Shown piece by piece: positions 44,342 to 52,360 of a stretch of 64,000 bases of DNA. Positions within the stretch are counted from its first letter, which is position 1; each line of letters begins with the position of its first letter. The translations under genes were made by a program, and so were the position numbers. This DNA comes from Roseimaritima sediminicola (GTDB lineage: Bacteria > Planctomycetota > Planctomycetia > Pirellulales > Pirellulaceae). The notes under the pieces were generated by a model. The model did not search any database. It saw only the letters and a program-made list of their open reading frames with translations, and was not told the origin of the DNA. The stretch spans positions 107,012-171,011 of the forward strand of contig NZ_WIAD01000007.1 of the NCBI RefSeq assembly GCF_009618275.1, in the 5' to 3' direction.

Positions 44342-44464
44342 GGGTTTTCGCGAGCAGGGTTTTCGCGAGCAGGGTTTTCTCGGCTGGGACAGCCGAGCTA
44401 CTTTGGCCAGCCGAGCTACTTTGGCCAGCCGAGCTACTTTGGCCAGCCGAGCTACTTTGGCCAG
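44342..44464 (-). repeat. Tandem array and family A hairpin after purN
   Basis: Three blocks: GGGTTTTCGCGAGCA repeated two and a half times (44342-44379), a perfect family A hairpin (44379-44397), and CCGAGCTACTTTGGCCAG repeated four times without change (44393-44464). The last unit contains the purN stop codon (44452-44454) and its final codons. Confidence 0.8.
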
Positions 44465-45042
44465 CGGCCGACCAGCTCGCGGATGGCTTCGGGAAAGGCG
44501 AGGCATTCCTGTTCGAAAACCCGAGCGGCCAGCGTCTCGGCCGTATCGTCGGGCAACACCGCACAGGTCCGCTGCACGATGATCGGACCATTGTCGTAGT
44601 GATTATCCACCAGATGTACCGTGCATCCGCTGACTTTCACGCCCTTGTCGATCGCCGCTTGATGCACGCGAGCCCCGTACATTCCCGCGCCGCAGAATGC
44701 GGGGATCAGCGAGGGATGGATATTCAGTACGCGGCCGTGGTAGTCGTCGGGAATCAAGACGTGCTTGAGGTAGCCGGCCATCAGGACCAGCTTCGCACCG
44801 ACCTCGCGACAGGGTCCGAACATCGCTTCTTGATACGCCTGATCATCCGGCGAGTCCGCCCGCCGGACGACGCGCGTTTCGATCCCGGCATCGCGAGCGA
44901 TCTGGATGCCACCGGCCGACGCTTTGCTGCTGATCACCAAGCGAAAATCGACGGGCAAGCCTTGCTGTTGGCGAGCCTGAATCAAATTGGCCAGCGTTCT
45001 GCCGCCGCCCGAAAGAAAGACGGCCGTGGGAATGTCGTTCAT
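44452..45042 (-). CDS. purN: Phosphoribosylglycinamide formyltransferase
   Basis: A 196-residue GART formyltransferase of purine synthesis. ATG 45042 gives MNDIPTAVFLSGGGRTLANL, where the usual GNGSNL substrate loop is GGGRTL. Catalytic residues are N107 and H109 in VLNIHPSLIPAF and D150 in VSGCTVHLVDNHYDNGPIIVQ. The start overlaps the stop of the upstream zinc-ribbon membrane protein by four bases (ATGA), so the two are translationally coupled. The last three residues (WPK) and the TAG stop are encoded by the first unit of an 18-bp tandem repeat, so the C-terminus may have been remodelled. The arm GAGMYGARVHQAAIDKG is typical. Confidence 0.93.
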   Translation of the reverse strand: MNDIPTAVFLSGGGRTLANLIQARQQQGLPVDFRLVISSKASAGGIQIARDAGIETRVVRRADSPDDQAYQEAMFGPCREVGAKLVLMAGYLKHVLIPDDYHGRVLNIHPSLIPAFCGAGMYGARVHQAAIDKGVKVSGCTVHLVDNHYDNGPIIVQRTCAVLPDDTAETLAARVFEQECLAFPEAIRELVGRWPK

Positions 45043-45617
45043 CGCACTTCGTTTGTAGGAATACGCCGCGGGTCCTCCAGTCCCAAGGCCGCTCGGCGAC
45101 GTCGTTGGTACTGAGCCTTGGCTTGCTCGTAGCGCTGAGCTTTCGAGTAGTGCAAAAGCCCGCCGGCAATCCCGATGACGATAAACACTAATCCAAACAA
45201 GGGAAACAGGGCCGCCGCCGAGGGCAGCCCCATCCGCATTCCTCGCGCGACAATACTGCCGGCAAACAGCATCCAAACAAATCCAAAGACGGTTGCGATG
45301 ACGGTGCCGAAAATAGCGCCGCCTTTGGACGGCACCGAGACGCGACCGTCCTTGCCATGAACCTGCAACTCCCGCTGCGTGATCTCCCACTGCCGGTCCA
45401 ACTGTTCCACTTCCTCTCTGTGCTTCAGCTGCTCGACCTGCTCGACCAAACCGTCGGTCGTCGCCTTAATCTCTTCCAACAGCTCGGTCGAATGGGCGCT
45501 GCCACTGTGGTGGACGACCAATTGCGCATCACAGAACCCGCAGGTCACAAAACGTGCCGTGGGCGGGACCTCCAGGGGAGCTCCACAGTGGTTGCAGCGA
45601 ACCGAAATCAACTTCAT
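45039..45617 (-). CDS. Zinc-ribbon membrane protein of unknown function
   Basis: A 192-residue protein. ATG 45617 (MKLISVRCNHCGAPLEVPPTARFVTCGFCDAQL) opens an N-terminal zinc ribbon with CNHC and CGFC. A helical, Glu/Gln-rich coiled-coil-like stretch (LLEEIKATTDGLVEQVEQLKHREEVEQLDRQWE) follows, then two membrane segments (AIFGTVIATVFGFVWMLFAG and AALFPLFGLVFIVIGIAGGLL) and a basic cytoplasmic tail. The layout matches a common planctomycete family without assigned function. It is upstream of and coupled to purN by a 4-bp overlap. Confidence 0.7.
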   Translation of the reverse strand: MKLISVRCNHCGAPLEVPPTARFVTCGFCDAQLVVHHSGSAHSTELLEEIKATTDGLVEQVEQLKHREEVEQLDRQWEITQRELQVHGKDGRVSVPSKGGAIFGTVIATVFGFVWMLFAGSIVARGMRMGLPSAAALFPLFGLVFIVIGIAGGLLHYSKAQRYEQAKAQYQRRRRAALGLEDPRRIPTNEVR

Positions 45618-45824
45618 GAATCCAGGATCCCGAAAAACAGGTCGATTGGCGGGGCGGCAGGAGTCTATCGGTCGATAAAACTGCCCGTTCCGCATGATTG
45701 TCCCCGGCCAGATTTCCCCCGGACGGGGGCGAGGATTATATCATGGCAGCGAGCGATCCCGCCTGTGGATCCCGCTCGCCGGCTTCCGCTACCACCTGTT
45801 TCCCTCGCACCTCGGCCTTCACCT

Positions 45825-46949
45825 ATGACTCACCGCCCCGCCTTCCCCGTTCGTTTCTTGACTGCGTTTCCCGCCGACCGGTTGCGATCGTTTCCCACTG
45901 ACCGGTTGCGATTTGGCTGGCTGGTCGCGCTCGCGATCGGCCTGATCCTTCCGGCATCCGCCCCGGCCGCCGAACCATCTCCAGAGTCGGATTCGCCGCC
46001 GCGCTGCGTAGTCCGGCCCGGCGACGCCCACGACTTCGTTTTGGACGTGGATGGAGTGAATCGATTGAAATGGCATTTCGCGCCGAGCTTTCCGCGGCCG
46101 TTTTTCTATCCGGTGATCGGACCCAGCGGAACATCGCTGACGCGCATGGGTCACCCCGGTGCACCGGACCACGATCACCATCGCTCGATCTGGTTCGCGC
46201 ACAACAAAGTGGACGGATTTAATTTTTGGTCCGAACACGGAGGCACGGCCGTGCGCCAAGACCAATGGCTGGCCCTGGAGGACTGCGACGACCACGCCGC
46301 CTTTGCCGTTCGCTTGGGATGGTTCGACCCAGAGGGCACACGGCTGATGGAGCAGCAGTTGATCACTCGCTGGACACCGCTGGAGAACGACCAGGCGCTG
46401 CTGGAAATTCAAACCACGTTCCGCCCGGCCGAGGGCCGCGAACAGGTGACCTTGCAGAAAACGAATTACGGCCTGTTGGCGGTTCGCGTCAGCAAATCGC
46501 TGTCCGCCGCCTTCGGCCGCGGTACCCTGACCGCCGACGACGGCAGCCAGGGCGAACCGGCGATTTTCGGCAAACCGCATCGCTGGGTCGACTACAGCGG
46601 CGCCAGTGCCGCCGGACCGCCCGAGCAACGTCGCTGGGTGCAGGAGGGGATCACCTACTTCGACCACCCGAACAACGTCGGGTTTCCCAACGCGTGGCAC
46701 GTCCGCTCCGATGGCTGGCTGTGTGCGTCGCCGTGCTACCACGAAGACATCCTGGTCCGCGAAGACCAACCGCTGGAGCTGCGGTACTTGCTGTTCCTGC
46801 ACGCGGGGGCCTACGACGCACAGGAAGCCGAACAGCAGTTTCAGGCATTCGCCCAGCGACCGGCGATGCTCGTTCGCAAATCTTCCACGCCGCACACCCG
46901 TTTCGAGATCGTGCCGGAGAATCAAACGGCTGCGGCGGATGCCGAGTGA
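45825..46949 (+). CDS. DUF6807/PmoA family secreted protein
   Basis: A 374-residue exported protein. ATG 45825 precedes a long leader with a short duplicated segment (PADRLRSFPTDRLRF) and a hydrophobic signal (GWLVALAIGLILPASAPAAE). The mature domain has HDFVLDVDGVNRLKWHFAPSFPRPFFYPVIGPSGTSLTRMGHPGAPDHDHHRSIWFAHNKVDGFNFW, the His-rich signature of the PmoA-like (DUF6807) family, and AIFGKPHRWVDYSG later. Despite the family name there is no methane oxygenase context; planctomycete members are thought to be sugar- or polymer-related secreted proteins. Stand-alone, convergent with lapA. Confidence 0.8.
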   Translation: MTHRPAFPVRFLTAFPADRLRSFPTDRLRFGWLVALAIGLILPASAPAAEPSPESDSPPRCVVRPGDAHDFVLDVDGVNRLKWHFAPSFPRPFFYPVIGPSGTSLTRMGHPGAPDHDHHRSIWFAHNKVDGFNFWSEHGGTAVRQDQWLALEDCDDHAAFAVRLGWFDPEGTRLMEQQLITRWTPLENDQALLEIQTTFRPAEGREQVTLQKTNYGLLAVRVSKSLSAAFGRGTLTADDGSQGEPAIFGKPHRWVDYSGASAAGPPEQRRWVQEGITYFDHPNNVGFPNAWHVRSDGWLCASPCYHEDILVREDQPLELRYLLFLHAGAYDAQEAEQQFQAFAQRPAMLVRKSSTPHTRFEIVPENQTAAADAE

Positions 46950-46971
46950 GCCGGTCGCCGCCGCGGGCTCG

Positions 46972-47199
46972 CTACGCCTTGGTCTTGGCGCGGCGAGCGC
47001 GTTTGTGCAGCCACAAGCCGGTCGTCAGCGAACCGGCCAGAAACCCGCAAGCTGCGGTAACGAACACCAGCAACGTCGTGGATAGCGTAAAACTGACGAA
47101 AACCAGATCGACACTGGTCGGGTCGCGGTTCAGCAACCCGAACAATACCAGCAGCACCAGGATCAGAAGCACGAGGACGAGTTTTATTTTCTGCAGCAT
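46972..47199 (-). CDS. lapA: LapA-domain (DUF1049) membrane protein
   Basis: A 75-residue two-helix inner-membrane protein: MLQKIKLVLVLLILVLLVLFGLLNRDPTSVDLVFVSFTLSTTLLVFVTAACGFLAGSLTTGLW and a basic tail. The Q-N-x-x-x-V-x-x-x-F pattern between helices (LNRDPTSVDLVFVSF) and GFLAG in helix 2 fit lipopolysaccharide assembly protein LapA. ATG 47199 is chosen over the upstream 47211. LapB is not adjacent. Confidence 0.78.
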   Translation of the reverse strand: MLQKIKLVLVLLILVLLVLFGLLNRDPTSVDLVFVSFTLSTTLLVFVTAACGFLAGSLTTGLWLHKRARRAKTKA

Positions 47200-47545
47200 A
47201 ACGGGGCCCAAACGGGGTTAGCAGGCGACGGGGGCGGCGGTGCACTTTTCAGACGGCTGGGGCATTTGCATCCAGAATACCTCAGTTGCGGTTGATCAGC
47301 GACCAACCGCCGCCTGCCAATGCAAGCGTTGCTCTCGTGGCACGGTTTCCAGGGTGCCGCCTCACAAAGACAACGCGGCGCCAGCTCGAGGCTGGCGACG
47401 CGGATGATCCATCGCCCGCCACAAAACCTTGCGCCCGCCGGAAAATCTTACCCCAGCCCTGGCTTTCGATCTGGGAAGCCCCCTGCCGGCCAACTTGGCG
47501 TGAACTTTGCAGCGTTTTGCTTTTGAAAATCACTGATTATTCGAA
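47200..47545. other. Gap between lapA and the transaldolase gene
   Basis: No gene is supported. A lone CGGCTGGGGCATTTGCATCC (near 47251) resembles a unit of the array at 22682-22844. The regulatory repeats at its right end are listed separately. Confidence 0.4.
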
Positions 47546-47581
47546 AGCTTCGAGAGCTTTAAAAGCTTTAAAAGCTTCAAA
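47546..47581 (+). promoter_or_regulatory. Four 9-bp direct repeats upstream of the transaldolase gene
   Basis: AGCTTCGAG, AGCTTTAAA, AGCTTTAAA and AGCTTCAAA lie head to tail at 47546, 47555, 47564 and 47573. The AGCTT cores are exactly nine bases apart and the array ends 23 bp before ATG 47605. The AT-rich character stands out from the GC-rich surroundings, so an operator, an upstream promoter element or a slippage tract are all possible. Confidence 0.5.
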
Positions 47582-47604
47582 ACCCAAGTGAGGCAAACGT
47601 TCCC

Positions 47605-48882
47605 ATGAGTCACGCCACGTCCCACTCCTCTCTCGCGGTCATCGAGCCGCAGTCTGCCCCGTCCGATCGCATCGCCGCGTTCGTTCACGACGGGATCGAT
47701 TTGGAGGCATCGCGGCCTGAACCCAAATCCAGCGATGTTTGGAAAAAGCTCAATCGCACCCCCACCGCCCTGTGGCTCGACAGCGGCGACATCCAAGACA
47801 TCGAATCGCTGTGGTGCCAGCAGTTCAGCGGCCTGACCACCAACAACTCGCTGCTGAACAAGGAAGTCCAAAACGGCACCTACGACGACCTGGTACCCCG
47901 CGCCGCCGAATTGGTCGCCGATCTGCCCGAAGAGGCGCGCGTTCGCGAGATCGCATTTATCTTAAATGTGCGGCACGCCCTGCGGCTGGTCGAGCGATTC
48001 GGCTGTGATGTCAGCGTCGAACTGCACACCGATGTGGCCGATGACGGAGAAGCCACGTTGGCCTTTGCCCGGCGCTGCCATCAGATCTGTCCCGAACACT
48101 TCATCGTCAAAGTTCCATTCACGCCCGCCGGCATCATTGCGATCCGACAGCTGCGCGACGAGAACATCCGCGTCAATTGCACGCTGGGTTTCAGTGCCCG
48201 GCAGAACTATGTGGTGACCGCCCTGGCGCGGCCGTCCTTCGTCAATGTCTTTCTCGGCAGGCTGAATTCGTACGTCGCCGACAACGAACTGGGCGACGGC
48301 AAAATGGTCGGCGAAAAGGCGACGTTGGCCAGCCAAAGCGAGGTCGCGACGTTCACCCGCGGACTGCCGACGACCGACACCCAACAGATCGCCGCCAGTC
48401 TCCGCGATCCCTCCCAGTTGCCAGCCCTGGCGGGTGTCGACGTGATCACCATGCCCGCGGATGTTGCCCAGCAAGCCGAGCGGCAATTGCAGCAGCCCTG
48501 GCAGTCCCAGTTGAACGAAGAACCACAAGTCACCCTGCATGACAGTGTCGATCCGAGCACGGTGCGGATTGAAAAACTGTGGGCGGTCAGCAAAACCGAA
48601 CGCACGTTCGTGCAAAAAGCCATCCTGATGCCGCCGGCAAATGCGACCGAACTGCAGCAGTTGGCGAACGACCACGAAATCGAAGACCTGTTCCCGGTGT
48701 TGGCCGAGGCGGAACTGCGAACCATTGCCGACGATGGCAAAATCCCCCAGCACCAGCGCTGGCAATCGCGTATCCAACGCCGTGACCTGGCCATCGACAG
48801 CCTGATGACGCGGGCCGGACTGGCGACCTTCGCTGCGGACCAGAGCAAGCTGGACGACCGGATTCGCAAACACCTCGCCTAA
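47605..48882 (+). CDS. tal: Transaldolase family protein
   Basis: A 425-residue transaldolase. The N-terminal 45 residues are an extension; the barrel begins at TPTALWLDSGDIQDIESLWCQQFSGLTTNNSLLNKE. The Schiff-base lysine is K169 in EHFIVKVPFTPAGIIAIRQL, and VNCTLGFSARQNYVVTALARPSFVNVFLGRLNSYV is the conserved substrate region. It is longer than classical TalB (about 317 residues) owing to the N-terminal extension and a C-terminal helical part. It transfers a dihydroxyacetone unit between sugar phosphates. The transketolase gene starts 42 bp downstream, so the pair forms a non-oxidative pentose phosphate operon. Confidence 0.9.
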   Translation: MSHATSHSSLAVIEPQSAPSDRIAAFVHDGIDLEASRPEPKSSDVWKKLNRTPTALWLDSGDIQDIESLWCQQFSGLTTNNSLLNKEVQNGTYDDLVPRAAELVADLPEEARVREIAFILNVRHALRLVERFGCDVSVELHTDVADDGEATLAFARRCHQICPEHFIVKVPFTPAGIIAIRQLRDENIRVNCTLGFSARQNYVVTALARPSFVNVFLGRLNSYVADNELGDGKMVGEKATLASQSEVATFTRGLPTTDTQQIAASLRDPSQLPALAGVDVITMPADVAQQAERQLQQPWQSQLNEEPQVTLHDSVDPSTVRIEKLWAVSKTERTFVQKAILMPPANATELQQLANDHEIEDLFPVLAEAELRTIADDGKIPQHQRWQSRIQRRDLAIDSLMTRAGLATFAADQSKLDDRIRKHLA

Positions 48883-48924
48883 ACCTCAGGTCATCCTCGG
48901 GCCATCCAACACTCGGAGTTCTCC

Positions 48925-50799
48925 ATGTCGACCGAAACGCATACCGATACTTCTCACCTGCAAGCCTTGTCGAATCAAATTCGACGCTGGATCGTACGCA
49001 CCACCTCCGGTGCAGCCTCCGGACACCCCACGTCGTCGTTGTCGGCGGTCGAACTGATGGTCGACTTGTTGTTCGCCGGACATTTTCGCTTTGATGTCCA
49101 GCAACCGCAAAACCCTGCCAACGATCGTTTGATCTTTTCCAAGGGCCATGCTTCGCCGCTGTTCTATGCCCTGTGGGCTGCCGCCGGCGAGATCCCGCCA
49201 GGGGATTTGCAGAGTTACCGCGAGTTCGGCAGCCGACTGGAAGGACATCCGACATCGCGTTTCTCGCACACCGAGGCCGCCACCGGATCGCTCGGCCAAG
49301 GCCTATCGATCGGATTGGGCATGGCGATGACCGCACGCTATTTGGACCATTCGCCCAGCCGAAGCTTTGTGCTGTTGGGCGATAGCGAGATGACCGAAGG
49401 ATCGCAGTGGGAAGCGATCCAGTTGGCCACCCATTACAAACTGGACAACCTGGTCGGCATCCTGGATGTCAATCGACTGGGCCAGCGGGGGCCGACGATG
49501 TACGGGCACGACCTGGAAGCCTATCGTCGCCGGATCGAACCGTTCGGATGGCGATGCATTCTCATCGAAGACGGTCACGATCACGATCAGGTCCTGCACG
49601 CCTACGAACAAATGAATGCGTCGGAACAGTATCCCGGCCAGCCGATCATGCTGATTGCCCACACCATCAAGGGCAAGGGGATCCCCGAACTGGAAGACGA
49701 AGGCGGGCATCACGGCAAACCCGTCGAGGACGAACTGGTCGAAGGTGCGCTGGACCGCTGGGGCGAAGCCAACGAAGACATTCGCGGCCAGTTTGCTGCC
49801 CCGATCGTGTACCAGCCCGATCCACCACGATCGATGAAGGCTGAATCGCCCGGGTACTCGCTGGGCGACGAGGTCGCGACGCGGGACGCTTACGGCAACG
49901 CCCTGCTGCATTTGGCCGCCAAGTACCCTCAGCTGGTTTCCTTGGACGCCGAAGTCAGCAATTCGACGCGCGCCCAGCGTTTCCAGGAAGCCCACCCGGG
50001 ACGGTTCTTCGAAATGTTTATCGCCGAACAGAACATGGTCGGCGCGGCAACCGGGATGGCGCTGCGGGGCAAAATCCCCTTCGTTTCCACCTTCGCAGCT
50101 TTCTTGACGCGAGCTTTCGACCAAATTCGCATGGCTCCGCACTCGGAAGCCGCGATCAAGTTCGTCGGCTCACACTGCGGCGTCTCGATCGGCCAGGACG
50201 GACCGTCTCAGATGGGACTCGAAGACATCGCCATGTTTCGCACGCTCCAGGACGCGGCGGTCCTGTATCCCTGCGATGCGGTTTCCACCGAAAAACTTGC
50301 CGACGAAATGGCCGCCTACGAAGGCATCGCCTACCTGCGGACCACTCGCGGCGATACGCCGGTCCTCTACGAAAGCGACGAATCCTTTTCGATCGGTGGC
50401 AGCAAGATCCTGCGGCGCAGCGACGACGACCAGGTCACCCTGATCGGTGCGGGCATCACCCTGCACGAATGTTTGGACGCCCAGGAGCGTCTTGCCCAGC
50501 AAGGCATCGCCGCGCGCGTGATCGACCTGTACAGCATCAAACCGTTGGATCATGCCACCGTTCGCCAAGCTGCCGACCAGACGCAGGTCGTCTTCACGGT
50601 CGAAGACCACTATCCCGAAGGCGGCATCGGCGAAGCGGTCCTGACCAGCCTGTCGGACCACCCGACGCCGGTCCGCTGTCTGGCCGTCCGCAAACGCCCG
50701 CTGAGTGGCGCTCCGGAAAAACTGCTCGACAACGAAGGCATCTCGGCGGCGGGAATTGTCGAAGCGGTCCAGCGCTGGAATCAAGAACGCTCGGATTGA
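48925..50799 (+). CDS. tkt: Transketolase (animal-type, 624 residues)
   Basis: A complete thiamine-diphosphate transketolase. N-terminal motifs: SGAASGHPTSSLSAVELMVDLLF, FSKGHASPLFYALWAAAGEI and the cofactor motif GDSEMTEGSQWEAIQLATHYKLDNLVGILDVNRLGQRG. C-terminal motifs: E368 in MFIAEQNMVGAATGMALRGK and FVGSHCGVSIGQDGPSQMGLEDIAMFR. The text LDNLVGILDVNRLGQ, the C-terminal block and the length (human TKT has 623 residues) resemble the animal-type enzyme much more than the 663-residue E. coli TktA. The canonical GDG is GDS here. It follows the transaldolase by 42 bp and is followed by the hairpin repeats at 50850-50975. Confidence 0.93.
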   Translation: MSTETHTDTSHLQALSNQIRRWIVRTTSGAASGHPTSSLSAVELMVDLLFAGHFRFDVQQPQNPANDRLIFSKGHASPLFYALWAAAGEIPPGDLQSYREFGSRLEGHPTSRFSHTEAATGSLGQGLSIGLGMAMTARYLDHSPSRSFVLLGDSEMTEGSQWEAIQLATHYKLDNLVGILDVNRLGQRGPTMYGHDLEAYRRRIEPFGWRCILIEDGHDHDQVLHAYEQMNASEQYPGQPIMLIAHTIKGKGIPELEDEGGHHGKPVEDELVEGALDRWGEANEDIRGQFAAPIVYQPDPPRSMKAESPGYSLGDEVATRDAYGNALLHLAAKYPQLVSLDAEVSNSTRAQRFQEAHPGRFFEMFIAEQNMVGAATGMALRGKIPFVSTFAAFLTRAFDQIRMAPHSEAAIKFVGSHCGVSIGQDGPSQMGLEDIAMFRTLQDAAVLYPCDAVSTEKLADEMAAYEGIAYLRTTRGDTPVLYESDESFSIGGSKILRRSDDDQVTLIGAGITLHECLDAQERLAQQGIAARVIDLYSIKPLDHATVRQAADQTQVVFTVEDHYPEGGIGEAVLTSLSDHPTPVRCLAVRKRPLSGAPEKLLDNEGISAAGIVEAVQRWNQERSD

Positions 50800-50849
50800 C
50801 CATCGAGCGCTTCTAGCAATTCGTCGTCTGCCCGGGCGATCGGGGGCTG

Positions 50850-50897
50850 AATCGCGAAGCGATGGCAGTCGATAGCCTCGGATGCCAATCCGAGGTA
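50850..50897 (+). repeat. Dispersed 3' hairpin repeat, family B, copy 2
   Basis: Matches 11936-11982: ATCGC-GAA-GCGAT, then CCTCGGAT-GCCA-ATCCGAGG (50876-50895). It lies 50 bp after the transketolase stop in the sense of that gene. Confidence 0.7.
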
Positions 50898-50918
50898 GGA
50901 GGCCCCAAAAATAGGTTT

Positions 50919-50975
50919 AAAGTCGCGAAGCGACGGCAGGTGGTTTCAAGCCACCCGCCGTCGCTTCGCGACTTT
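50919..50975. repeat. 25-bp inverted repeat (hairpin) downstream of the transketolase
   Basis: Arms 50919-50943 and 50951-50975 (inner part GTCGCGAAGCGACGGC) pair with one mismatch around a 7-base loop (TTTCAAG). No T-run follows. It might act as a transcript-end structure or as a recombination or mobile-element remnant. Confidence 0.7.
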
Positions 50976-51033
50976 CAATGGGGTGGGGTATCGTCGACCT
51001 GGGATTTGCATCTCAGGCTATCGACGGTCGTTT

Positions 51034-51097
51034 CTTCGCAACTGGCAATCGTCTGCGCTGGCCCGCTTCGCAACTGGCGATCGTCTGCGCTTGCCCG
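51034..51097 (+). repeat. 32-bp tandem duplication upstream of imuA
   Basis: Two copies of a 32-mer starting CTTCGCAACTGGC (51034-51065 and 51066-51097) differ at two positions. They lie about 190-250 bp upstream of imuA. Confidence 0.7.
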
Positions 51098-51229
51098 CCC
51101 GATCTTTAAAAAGGCCGCAAATCGAGTCGATCTTTGCCGCCCCGCTCCGGTTTTGACCGCACGTGTCAGGCTCCGCGCCTAATTTCTTTTCCAGATGCAC
51201 GAAATGCAGTGCAATGCTAGCATGGACTT

Positions 51230-51248
51230 TGTACGATACATACGTACA
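51230..51248. promoter_or_regulatory. Palindromic operator candidate upstream of imuA
   Basis: TGTACGATACATACGTACA has perfect 6-bp arms (TGTACG/CGTACA) around seven AT-rich bases, ending 38 bp before ATG 51287. imuA-imuB cassettes are LexA-regulated in other bacteria, so this is a plausible SOS operator, although it matches none of the LexA boxes I know exactly. A second inverted pair TGCAC/GTGCA lies at 51196-51213. Confidence 0.5.
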
Positions 51249-51286
51249 CAGACGCTCTTTTAGCTCGCCGATGGATAGGAGCAACG

Positions 51287-52360
51287 ATGACGACACAACT
51301 AGCCTTTTGGGATACCGCTCCCGCGGCGGTACTCGACCCGCACCAGGTGGCCGGGCCGCGATCGGGCCCCATGGCGAAGGCTTCCCCCGCGCCGGCTTCT
51401 TCGCCGTCGCCGGCCTCGGAAGCGTGCGGTTCGAGCCCGTCTACTACGGAGACGCCCGCCGCGCGACCGAACACGCAGCGGCCTCTCTCCGAGTCGTCTA
51501 GCGCCGGCGTACTGGACCGTTTGCGCAAGCAGCTGGGGAATCTGGAAAGCGGCCGAGGGGAGAACCACGACGAACCGTTCGCGCCCGTCTCCAGCGGCGT
51601 TCGTTCGATGGACCGTTTGTTGCCGCGGGACGGGTTTCCGGCCGGTTCGATGGTCGAGTGGGTGGCCACCTGCGCGGGCGGAGGCGCGAGATTGTTGTCG
51701 ATGTTGGCGGCGGCCCAAGCGCTTCGTGCTTGCCCGGGCTGGTTGGTCGTCGTCGATGCCAGCGGCACGTTTTATCCGCCGGCGGCCCTGGGGCTGGGCG
51801 TGCCGATGGACCGCATCGTGTGGGTTCGCCCGGCGGATCACCAGGATCAGGTGTGGGCCATCGACCAAGCGTTGCGTTGTCCGGCCGTGGCGGCCGTTTG
51901 GAGTCCGGTGGGGGCGTCGCTGGATGATCGCGACGCGCGGCGTTTTCAATTGGCTGCGGAAACCGGCAACACGTTGGCAATGTTGGTGCGGCCGGCCAGC
52001 GTCATGAACCAGCCCAGCTTCGCAGCGATCCGCTGGCGAGTTCAGGGCGAAGCGCCGGCGGGTCGAGCCTCTCGCGGCCGCACGCTCCGCGCCACCCTGA
52101 CGCGCTGTCGCGGCGGCCGAATCGACCGCTCGGTCACGTTTGCCATTACCGAACACGGAATCATCGATGTGCCCGCCCACCGTTCCAACACCTCGGTCCC
52201 CCGGCCCGCCGCCCACAACACCAGCGCCGCGGCGGCTGTGCATCTGGCTGCCCAATTGGCCCGTCCAGCGGTGGCAAGCCGCGGCTCGGGAAAACTCGCG
52301 CCAGTCCGCCAACCGGCCGCCCGCCAACCGGCCGCCCAGCAAACCCGAGCATCCGCCTGA
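51287..52360 (+). CDS. imuA: ImuA-like protein (SOS mutagenesis cassette)
   Basis: A 357-residue RecA/SulA-related protein. A Ser/Pro/Ala-rich N-terminal linker (residues 15-80) precedes the conserved region: VSSGVRSMDRLLPRDGFPAGSMVEWVATCAGGGARLLSMLAAAQAL, WLVVVDASGTFYPPAALGLGVPMDRIVWVRPADHQDQVWAIDQALRCPAVAAVWSP and RFQLAAETGNTLAMLVRP. The Walker A lysine is not present (CAGGGARLL), as expected for a non-ATPase accessory factor. An AGGAGC ribosome binding site lies just upstream of ATG 51287. The last 65 codons overlap imuB in another frame and contain a 15-bp duplication (CGCCAACCGGCCGCC). ImuA helps recruit ImuB for error-prone synthesis after damage. Confidence 0.85.
   Translation: MTTQLAFWDTAPAAVLDPHQVAGPRSGPMAKASPAPASSPSPASEACGSSPSTTETPAARPNTQRPLSESSSAGVLDRLRKQLGNLESGRGENHDEPFAPVSSGVRSMDRLLPRDGFPAGSMVEWVATCAGGGARLLSMLAAAQALRACPGWLVVVDASGTFYPPAALGLGVPMDRIVWVRPADHQDQVWAIDQALRCPAVAAVWSPVGASLDDRDARRFQLAAETGNTLAMLVRPASVMNQPSFAAIRWRVQGEAPAGRASRGRTLRATLTRCRGGRIDRSVTFAITEHGIIDVPAHRSNTSVPRPAAHNTSAAAAVHLAAQLARPAVASRGSGKLAPVRQPAARQPAAQQTRASA

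Noticed and set aside
51018..51296. Minus-strand open frame over the imuA promoter region
   Set aside because: The translation resembles no protein, covers the tandem duplication and the operator candidate, and is antisense to the imuA leader.
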